A stretch of 64,000 nucleotides of DNA from Floccularia luteovirens (lineage: Eukaryota; Basidiomycota; Agaricomycetes; Agaricales; Squamanitaceae). Location: NCBI GenBank assembly GCA_009739215.1, contig VSJF01000014.1:62001-126000 (forward strand), read 5' to 3'. A program made the translations under genes and the position numbers. Positions 56,361 through 64,000 of the stretch are shown in pieces; the first letter of the stretch is position 1; each line of letters opens with the position of its first letter. The notes beneath the pieces were generated by a model that was not told the origin of the DNA, searched no databases, and saw only the letters and a program-made list of their open reading frames with translations.

Positions 56361-57400
56361 TTTGGATAGTATCTGTTTCTAGTAAGAATTGTTTCTTGAA
56401 GTTTGGCATTTGTAGTACTAGAGTGGTGGTAAATGCTTTCTTGAGTTTTTAGAAAGATGATTGACATTCATCTGACCAGATGAATTTGGTGTTCTTTTTG
56501 AGGAAGTTCATTTAGCAGTTGCGCTAAGTCTGAGAATTTGTGTATGAATTTCCTGTAAAAGTTTCTAAATCCTAGGAAACTTCTGATTTGCTTAACTATT
56601 TGTGGTGATGGCCAGTCTTCAATTCCTTTTAGTTTAATTGGATCCATTGAGATCTTGTTCTCTGAAATGATGAGTCCCAGGTATTCTACCTGTTTCTTGT
56701 TAAATTCACATTTCTCTATTTTTAGATAGAGATCATGTTCCTTAAGCCTTTTTAGGACTTTCAGGGTTCTTTCGGTTTGTTGTTCTAGGTGTTTCTGAAA
56801 ATATCAGGATGTCATCCATGTAGATGGTGACCCTATCCTTCATTGATCATATCTCTGAATATATCATCCATCATGTTTTGGAAGATTGCAGGGGAGTTGC
56901 ACATTCTAAAAAACATAACTGTAGGCTCAAAGAGTCCCATTTTGGTCTTAAATGCTACTTTAGGCTTGTTGCCTTCTCAAATTCTAATGTTATTATATCC
57001 CCATTGGATGTCAAGTTTTATAAAGATCTTGCCACCTCTTAATTTGGTTAAGAATTCTGAGATTAAGGGTAGAGGGTATAGTTTCTTAATTGTTTCTTCA
57101 TTGAGGTAGTAATAGTCTTGGCAGGGTCTTAAGCTTCCATCTTTCTTTGCAACAAAGAAGAATGGAGAAGCCATTTCTGATTTGGAGAGTTGAATATATC
57201 CTTTTGCAAGGTTTTCTTTGATGAATTCTTGCATCTTCTAATCTTTGATAGAGTTGAGGGGATAGATTTTACTATCTTTGTTCTTAAAATCAGGTTTGAG
57301 ATTGATCTTGTGATCCCAGAGGCATCTTGCCAGCATTCTGTTGGATTTTTGTTTATTGAATACATCTTTAAATAGATGAAACTCTTTCGGGAGTTTTTCT
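56361..57400 (-). pseudogene. Chromovirus D copy 1: reverse transcriptase
   Basis: 57234-56977 reads [40 protein letters not shown] and [17 protein letters not shown]. The catalytic YMDD region lies near 56810-56830 in another frame ([10 protein letters not shown] homolog). Several frameshifts. Confidence 0.8.
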
Positions 57401-57419
57401 TCTATTGTTGTGACTTCTT

Positions 57420-57878
57420 TTAGGGTGGCATTTGCTGCCTATTGTTTGAGCCTAAGTCATCTTGACTCAGATTGGATATTCTTCTTCGGTTTTCAGAACC
57501 AGAATCTTGTAGGTAGTGTTTGATCCCATCAGGGTCAAGGGGTTCTTCATTATGATCCTCCTGTATGATTCGGAGTATTGCTTCTTCTGTGGTTATTTGC
57601 GCAAGTGGAGAATTGTTTGGAACATCAAGGGTTCCATTTTTCCAATCGATTGTGGGATTTAGGCATTTAAGCCAATCCATTCCTAAGATAATATCTTGGC
57701 ATCCTATATTTGTGATATATAGGGTGACTTGATGATTTGCTTCTCCTTTAAGTGTGAGAGAGGCTTGGATATAATGGGTGACTTGTCCATTTGGGGATCC
57801 ATCTGTATTTATGACATTTATTCTTTTCCCAAGTATAGGTTTTGGTCTTCTTTTGAGCTTCAGTACAAAGTCCAAATG
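57420..57878 (-). pseudogene. Chromovirus D copy 1: retropepsin, split by LTR D
   Basis: LKLKRRPKPILGKRINVI and GCQDIILGMDWLKCLNPTID match the protease at 41622-42083. The part with the active-site DSG lies on the other side of the LTR D insertion (58491-58600). Confidence 0.8.
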
Positions 57879-58485
57879 TGTTATGACCTTATCCAGACTC
57901 TGCATATATCCCTGGACTTTAGGCTGCACACATAACACATTCCTGCCTTGTTTATTACTTTCCTATATATATTTTATATATGACTTGCAGTTTTGGTTCT
58001 TTTAACTTGTAATGACTTGTATAGGCTTCTAAATGACTAGTGATACTTCTGTATGACTCTATGCTGACTCTTAGCTTACTTAGCAAGCACACAATAGGTT
58101 ATTATTAGAAGTAACATACTTGTATTTAAGTAGCATGAAACTACAGACAAGCCTTAGCTTGATCTTAGTTTTGAGTACTCTCTAATACAGGCGATTACTC
58201 TATTACCTCCATAACACTCTAACAGACTCTCTCTCCCCTGTCTAGAATGGCAGAATAGTTGTATATAACAGCACAGACAACACCATATAGCCTGAAATGC
58301 CTGGCCGTCCCCTTCTCTGTAACTGACCTCAAAGAGACCCCAACAAGTGGTTTGTAACCTGTATAGTAGTGTAACCTACTATCGCACCAGGGAAATCTGA
58401 CTGGCAACAACCAACCATACTCTAATCAGGACACCCCTAACAACGAGACAAGTAAACAACAACATATAAAGTCTAAATAGTAACA
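57879..58485 (+). repeat. Solo LTR, family D, nested in chromovirus D protease
   Basis: TGTTATGACCTTATCC...AAATAGTAACA (607 bp) with duplication AAATG/GAATG; copy 2 shows the empty site TTGAATGTATGAAG. Opposite orientation to the host element. Confidence 0.9.
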
Positions 58486-59173
58486 GAATGTATGAAGCTT
58501 TTGGTAGCTCCAGAGTCAACTAATGCTTTAGTAATGACTATTTCTTTTCCTAATGAGTTGTTTCCTACTTCGAATTGAAGTGAAACATATAGGGAATCTT
58601 GCATCATAAGGGTGGGGACTACCACTCTGATTGGATAATCAATAGCCATGGTTACTATTGATTGAGTGAAAAATCCTCTTTTTCTAATTCTTCAAAGAAT
58701 TCTTCTTGTTCTTCATTGGGTAGTTCTATTAATAGTGCTCTTACTGCAGCCGATAATTCTTTAACTGTTTTAGGTTTTTGGAAGTTGTATCATGGGGTGT
58801 TTCTTCTTTTCAGGGTTTTCCTTTTTGGGCAATCTTTAGATTGATATCCCTTCTGATGGCATATGAAGCATAGCCCATTTAGGAAATGATTGTTTCATTC
58901 TTTGAACAACATTTTGTTTATTTCTTCTAGTTCTTCCATGTCTATGGCAGGTTCTTCAGTATTGATGCAGTCGATTTCCATTGCATTAGGGTCTCTTCCC
59001 ATCATTCTTATTGGGAATGGGTTTGGTCTTTGTTACAATAGTCTACTCCTACATGTACAGACATACTAGGATAGAAGATAGTAAAAGAGTAGTATAGTAT
59101 AGTATGTAATAGTAGACAAGAGGGGAAAGGAAGAATGAGTTCTGGTTGGAAACCAGTGGTCTTATATAGATAC

Positions 59174-59427
59174 TGTTGTAGGTAGTAACGCGCAGTAGAT
59201 AGCAACGCGCAGCCTTACTCAAAGGCTGCGCCCCATGTAGCGCCTTGCATAGCATATCCTTATGTAGCACCTAACACTGCTTATCAGTGCTTGGGTATTA
59301 TATTTATTAGAACAGCCAAAAAGCTATAACATTCATTAGTATTTAAGTAGCTACATAACGCGTAGTCTATATGATTATTACATTCATTTTATCTGTTAGC
59401 TTCCCTCCAACTGCACCTCATTCAAAA
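59174..59427. mobile_element. Unclassified 254-bp insertion (family G)
   Basis: A perfect GATAC duplication (59169-59173 and 59428-59432). Starts TGTTGTAGGTAG and ends CTCATTCAAAA, so it has an LTR-like TG start but no CA end. It has TATATTTATTAG, a TATTTAAGTAG box, and CpG-rich stretches (AACGCGCAG twice). Single copy in the window. Confidence 0.7.
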
Positions 59428-59492
59428 GATACCAGAGGTGCTTCTATCAGGGTAGCCTAGAAGCACTCAGGGTAGACTAGAAGCACTGATAT

Positions 59493-60099
59493 TATTACCA
59501 TTTGGGGTTTATGCGTCATTGTTTACTGGTCTCGTCATGGTGGTGTCCAGGTTAGGGAATGGTTGGTTGTTGCCAGTCAGATTTCCCTGGTGTGATAGTA
59601 GGTTACACTACTACACAGGTTACAAACCACCTGTCGGGGTCTCTCTGAGGTCAGTTACAGAGGAGGGGACAGCCAGACATTTCAGGCTGTACGGTGTCGT
59701 CCATGCCACTATATACAATGATTCTGCCATCCTAGACAGGGAAGGGAGGTTCACTTAGAGTGTTATGGAGGTAACAGAGTAATCGTCTGTATTAGAGGGT
59801 ACTCAAAACTAAGATCAAGCTAAGGCTTATCTGTAGTTTCACGCTACTTAAATACAAGTACACTACTTCTAATTATAACCTATTGCGTGCTTGCTCAGCA
59901 AGCTACGAGTCAGCGCAGAGTCATATAGAAGTATCTACTAGTCATTTAGAAGTATATACAAGTCATTACAAGTTTAAAAGAATCAAAGCACGAGTCATAT
60001 ACAAAATGTGTATGAGAAAGTAGTAAATGAGGTGGGAATGCATTGCACACACATTCTAAAGTTCAGGGAGATAGCGTGTATCTAGATAAGGTCATAACA
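59493..60099 (-). repeat. Solo LTR, family D, nested in LTR C
   Basis: TATTACCATTTGGGG...AAGGTCATAACA (607 bp; TG changed to TA) with duplication GATAT/GGTAT. The host LTR C resumes on both sides. Confidence 0.88.
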
Positions 60100-61124
60100 G
60101 GTATCATAGCAACAGAAGTAGACTAGAAGCTGTCAGGGTAAGCTAGAAGCACTACCCTGAGCAGTATAGAACAGTAGTCTAGGCCTTCCTGAATTATATA
60201 TAAGGAGGCCTCTATAGCATACTTTCCCCCTAAGTAAATACACTATATTTACACTCTAACAGTCTTGCAAATGGTTTCTTTCTGGACTGTAGGAAGTCTT
60301 TCATTTGTTGTAGTCTATCTGCAAATTGGAACGCATATTTGTAGACTTGTTCCATGATGGTCGGGAAGTTGTCTAGCTTGTAGAAATGTTTGACTAATTC
60401 ATCATTTAGTCCTCTCATGAATATATCTATGAGTGATGCATCTTCGTGTATCCCTGCTTGTGATGATAGGATTTTAAATTCTGAGATGTACTTGGTAATA
60501 TTATTGCCAGACATCTGTAGGTTGGCAAGGTTGGTTCTCACTTGCATTGCTACATTCTGTGCTTGGAATGCTTCTAGGAATGCTTTCTTAAATTGAGACC
60601 ATGTTCCATAGTTTCCATTGGCAGTTTCTATAATATTTGAGCAGTAGATAGCCATTGTTCCTTCTTTCATAAATGAAAGTGCGAATAAGATTTTCTTCTT
60701 ATCATTGTTATAAATTTCTTCATTCATGTCCAAATATATTTGGACATCTTGTAAGAATAGTTGTGCATGTTCTTTCTTGCCATTGAATGGTGTTGGTCTG
60801 CTGACGTTAATTTCTTTTGCATTGCTGGACATTTCAACATCTGAGTTGTAAGTGATGTGTGGTGGTGTTTGTTGAGCTTCTTCGTAAAATTGTTATTCTA
60901 CTTCTTATTCTTCTTCATAGTCTTCTTGTGGCTTGTTAGTTATTTGGAGTGGGGGTGGTTGCTGCGGTGTACTAGATGATTTGGCTGGTCTAACCCAGGG
61001 GTCTCTTGTTTGTTGCTTGGCTGCTTGTTCTGCAAGTCTGGTATGAAGTTTGGCAAATGTGCTAGGTTGCTGTTGGGGTGGTGGGGATAGGAACTGTGTG
61101 GAATATGTTCCTTGGTTGTACAAG

Positions 61125-61222
61125 CATCAGCAAACTCCAGGTTTACTATGAGATGCTATGGACACTATGGAGCACTCCATAGTGTCCATAGCATCTCATA
61201 GTGAACCCGGAGTTTGCTGATG
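61125..61222. mobile_element. CATCAG miniature element (98 bp palindrome)
   Basis: CATCAGCAAACTCC...GGAGTTTGCTGATG, a palindrome around GGAGCACTCC, flanked by AG on both sides. Inserted in the gag start of chromovirus D copy 1; copy 2 (43718-43740) is uninterrupted here. Confidence 0.88.
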
Positions 61223-61323
61223 AGGAAGAGGTAGGTCCAAAGTTAGAGGCAGGGGTTTTGCTCATAAAAGAGCACAGTGGTTAAAGGGTGTTGGGTGTTG
61301 TTGAACTTGAGGAAGTGACAATT

Positions 61324-61339
61324 GATCAGCTTGATCTTT
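61324..61339 (-). other. Self-primer site of chromovirus D
   Basis: Immediately after the LTR, the element strand reads AAAGATCAAGCTGATC. Thirteen bases of it are complementary to TCAGCTTGATCTT in the same LTR (61671-61659), which lies 31 nt after the TATTTAA box. It lacks TGG, so it is not an ordinary tRNA primer site. Confidence 0.7.
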
Positions 61340-61928
61340 TGTTACTATTTAGGGTTTATACATTGTTGTTTACTTGTCTCGTTGTTAGAGGTGTCCTGGT
61401 TAGGGTATGTTTGGTTGTTGCCAGTCAGATTTCTCTGGCACGATAGTAGGTTATGCTACTACACAGGTTACAAACCACCTATCAGGGTCTCTCTGAGGTC
61501 AGTTATAGAGGAGGGGACAGCTAGGCATTTTAGGCTGTATAGTGTCATCCGTGCCATTATATACAACTATTCTGCCATTCTAGACAAGGGAGAGAGAGTC
61601 TCTTAGAGTGTTATGGAGGTAACAGAGTAATTGCCTGTATTAGAGGGTACTCAAAACTAAGATCAAGCTGAGGCTTGTCTGTAGTTTTGCACTACTTAAA
61701 TACAAGTATGTTACTTCTAATAATAACCTATTGCATGCTTGCTAAGTAAGCTAAGAGTCAGCATAGAGTCATATAGAAGTATCTACTAGTCATTTAGAAG
61801 CCTATACAAGTCATTACAAGTTAAAAGAACCAAAATGCAAGTCATATACAAATAAACAAGGCAGGGATGCGTTATGCACACAGCCTAAAGTCCAGGGATA
61901 TACGTGGAGTCCAGATAAGGTCATAACA
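61340..61928 (-). repeat. 5' LTR of chromovirus D copy 1
   Basis: TGTTACTATTTAGG...AAGGTCATAACA (589 bp). It has a small deletion relative to the 3' LTR near 61855. Confidence 0.92.
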
Positions 61929-61933
61929 AGAGT

Positions 61934-62411
61934 CATGCACCATAAGAGTGGAACAATATCTGAGATATACAAAATACAAGTACATAAACTATATATCATT
62001 GTATATCTGAGACAATTGGAGTGAGTGACGAAATAATAGAGAATACAATAAAATTTTGAGAAACCCATTTTAGTAGCTGATCAAATGCAATATGCATGTA
62101 GGATTGCTATTCCAACAAGATGCTCTCAAGACAGAGACCTGGTTGCCTAGGAACATTGCCCTTCTAATTGACCTGAAGCAGGCCCAGTTGAGAGGCTAAA
62201 ATATCTCAAGAGGAACATTTGTCAACCAAGTTGTGAGGTTTGTATTACAAGTGCTAGTTGCATATAGTTGTTAGGTCAGCAACATCTCCTAGTATAAATA
62301 TAGAGGAAAAAATTAGCATTATTCTATCTTTTGTTATTGCTATTTGTGAATTTGTAAAAGGAGAAAGTGGGACTACAAGAAAAGTATCTAGATAATAAAG
62401 TAATATCTAGT
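61934..62411. other. Intergenic, no gene
   Basis: Between the chromovirus and the recyclin gene. It contains TAAGAGTGGAACAAT (61943-61957), also present at 52683-52697 on the far side of the chromovirus. Probably includes the recyclin 3' UTR. Confidence 0.5.
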
Positions 62412-64000
62412 TTAGCAAATAATACAGTCCTCTTTGAAACTCAAATTGTACATTGTCTTATCAACAGTCTTTTCAATCTTCTTCCAGTCAGCTCGTCGTT
62501 GTACAAATTCATATATATCCTAGAAAAAAATACTTGTGAGACCAGAATGTTAGAAAGTGGAATGGACACCATTACTTCCGGTCTATATGCGCCACCATAT
62601 CTCGTTACATCTCTGACAATTTGCGCAAGGTCTTTCGCATCTTCGACAACGAAGACGTGTCCCAGCATTTTTAGGTGAGAGAAATCTGCAGCTATTGATG
62701 GTACCTAACGAATGTGTCATTTTAAGCCGCAGTAAGAAAATGAGTGAATGACGAAAACTAGTTTTTGTTAGGCATACCTTGAGAGATGAAATGAACGCGT
62801 GATAGGTATTGAGATCAGCGATTACTTGGAAGCCGCCGTTCAGAGAGATGATCTGACGTTTGATGTGTTTTTGTAAGATCCTAAGATAACTTTGCTCGTA
62901 ACACGGAAATGTGGAAATGGGTTAAAAAACTGACGCTATCAGACGTATCCCAATTTCTTGGTAGAATACTTCTAATACTTCCTTGTTCGTACTTCCTTTC
63001 AGCAGCTTGCAATGCATCTCGAGGCACTTGATTGATTCTGTACAACCTTTTGTTGGACCAAGATCGAGTGGGCCGTCCTCAGGTGGATAATATTCGCGTG
63101 GTTTCGTACGAGTGAGTATAATATGCTCTACCTAATTATCATTATTGTTGCGGGTCAGTGCTTTCATTTCCAGATACCATACATTCAGCGTACTTGTTGC
63201 ATCAACACATCAGTTCCAGCGTTCAACCCTGCTGCGACGCAGTCATCGAGAGTATTTTCAAATCTCTTCTTTTCTCGGACGACAGCGTTGAGAAAATCTG
63301 TTTTGTCGATGTGATGCACCTGATTGAGGCAAGACATCAGCTGGACTGCCAAATGGAAATGATTCTGGTAACTGACCAGTTCCTTTTCGAAATACACCTG
63401 CACCATAGATTGGATAGTGTCACCAACATGAACCAATTCGAAGAATTGGAGTAAGGGAGCAACACTTGTAGTTTCCTCATGTTCTGCTGGTTTATATGAT
63501 TTCATCCGTTCAATTGCTCTTTGGACATCGAATGATAAGTACCAGGCAATAAGTTATAGTAGCTATAGATGAAGGCTTACTCCCCAAATCCTTTCGACAT
63601 GTGTTGCTCTCCCATGGCTTGCAAGACCAGTATGAAAATTTCCTCGATAGTGTCATGCACCCGATGTCCGAAGTGTCCTGGGTAGCCAGCGAATGTTTCT
63701 ACTCTTTTGAGAGCTTCCCGGTCAGCGTGGATAAGCTCTAGTGCAGTGTCAAGTGAAAGGAGAAGATCGAGTTGCTGATTGGAAGCAGGGGTCGGTGTAT
63801 TTTTGACTTCGGTTTTCTCTAGCGGCGTCGTGTGACCTACACAATGACATGGATGGAGTAGAAGAAGTTTACACAAGTAGGCCTACCATTCGTACCGACC
63901 CTCACCCCCGTCGAATATCTATTCCCTTCAGAACCAATGTCATCCTCTTCGTCAGCTAGCTCAAATACTGCAGCGTCTTCTTTTTCTAGTTTTCTCGAGT
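62412..64000 (-). CDS. RCY1: Recyclin (Rcy1/Pof6), Sec10-like, C-terminal part
   Basis: Eight exons are seen, running off the right edge: 63887-64000, 63581-63836, 63377-63518, 63194-63319, 62935-63131, 62778-62880, 62576-62704, 62412-62519. All junctions keep the frame with GT-AG introns of about 50-75 nt. Key text: DTIQSMVQVYFEKEL, HIDKTDFLNAVVREKKRFEN, TKPREYYPPEDGPLDLGPTK, GCTESIKCLEMHCKLLKGST, NKEVLEVFYQEIGIRLIA, SLNGGFQVIADLN, MLGHVFVVEDAKDLAQIVRD, VTRYGGAYRPEDIYEFVQRR, ending KEDCIIC. This is the fungal Sec10-domain F-box protein recyclin, which works in endosome-to-plasma-membrane recycling. The last four residues, CIIC, fit a CaaX prenylation box, as known for yeast Rcy1. The N-terminal F-box lies outside the window. 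The gene looks intact. Confidence 0.88.

Larger units (their letters stand above)
59031..60261 (+). repeat. LTR family C with two nested insertions
   Basis: LTR C (TGTTACAATAG...CTCTAACA) with a perfect target duplication GTCTT (59026-59030 and 60262-60266). Its 1231 bp contain insertion G (59174-59427) and an LTR D (59493-60099). The remaining sequence is of normal LTR C length. Confidence 0.9.
58491..61265 (-). pseudogene. Chromovirus D copy 1: protease start and gag, interrupted
   Basis: The Gag start is ATG at 61265 (MSKTPASNFGPTSS), where a CATCAG miniature interrupts it after 14 codons. A Pro/Gln-rich N-terminus follows, then capsid at 60832-60262 (MSSNAKEINVSRPTPFNGKK, LFLQDVQIYLDMNEEIYN, TWSQFKKAFLEAFQAQN, SGNNITKYISEFKIL). 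LTR C interrupts it at 59031-60261. The zinc knuckle CFICHQKGYQSKDC (His to Tyr) lies near 58805-58860. Apart from the insertions the capsid part is open for 190 codons. Confidence 0.82.
52788..61928 (-). mobile_element. Ty3/gypsy chromovirus D, copy 1 (complete, with nested insertions)
   Basis: Both ends are LTRs of family D, and AGAGT flanks the whole element (52783-52787 and 61929-61933), so it is one insertion event. Along the plus strand: 3' LTR, polypurine tract, ORF3, chromodomain, integrase, RNase H, RT, protease, gag, self-primer site, 5' LTR. Later insertions: LTR D (57879-58485), LTR C with two further insertions (59031-60261) and a CATCAG miniature (61125-61222). Confidence 0.92.

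Noticed and set aside
60230..60261. Shared tail ...LECKYSVFTWGESML on two otherwise unrelated frames (24220 and 60230)
   Set aside because: Both frames simply read into the same end of LTR C; no shared domain.
1..64000. tRNA and rRNA genes
   Set aside because: I saw no cloverleaf with A and B boxes and no rRNA-like segment on either strand, but a covariance search would be needed to be sure.

Overview
The window looks like a piece of a repeat-rich fungal genome, most likely an agaricomycete basidiomycete. The clues are host genes with many 41-60 nt introns, a tandem pair of F-box-like genes of basidiomycete type, a fungal recyclin gene with a CaaX tail, and Ty1/copia and Ty3/gypsy chromovirus elements of fungal type. 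I cannot name the species.

Host genes form two islands. The left island (about 5.3-12.3 kb) holds two tandem F-box-like genes on the minus strand, a two-exon gene of unknown function, a head-to-head pair of ribosomal protein genes (eS17 minus, uS8 plus, 264 bp between start codons), and a four-exon gene for a DGK1-like CTP-dependent diacylglycerol kinase. The long second intron of uS8 may contain an H/ACA snoRNA. The right edge (62.4-64 kb) holds the C-terminal part of a recyclin (Rcy1/Pof6, Sec10-like) gene on the minus strand.

Almost everything else is transposable elements, many nested inside each other and dated by 5-bp target duplications. At least seven LTR families recur (called A-G here, plus E and I). 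A and C belong to copia elements. D is the LTR of a chromodomain-bearing Ty3/gypsy element present twice: 34.0-43.97 kb, truncated at both ends, and 52.79-61.93 kb, complete with TSD AGAGT but full of later insertions. Another chromovirus (43.97-49.5 kb, plus strand) abuts the first copy. A young copia element (25.1-30.2 kb) has identical LTRs as far as both survive and a polyprotein broken by one extra base. A short copia derivative (38.07-40.45 kb) keeps its LTRs and primer site but has lost most of pol.

A terminal-inverted-repeat family beginning CATCAGCAAA occurs as two 1.74-kb copies (1365-3102; 17770-21471 once nested insertions are removed), one broken end (52.5 kb) and two palindromic miniatures of about 100 bp. 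It makes 2-bp target duplications and encodes no recognisable protein. Copy 2 carries a Tc1/mariner element, a 177-bp solo LTR and another small insertion.

The most unusual signals are this CATCAG family, a third ORF in the D chromovirus that starts at an ATGA overlap with the pol stop and carries paired zinc knuckles, and evidence that the same element self-primes reverse transcription. Coordinates of decayed parts and LTR ends are read by eye; splice sites are inferred from reading frame and GT-AG signals.
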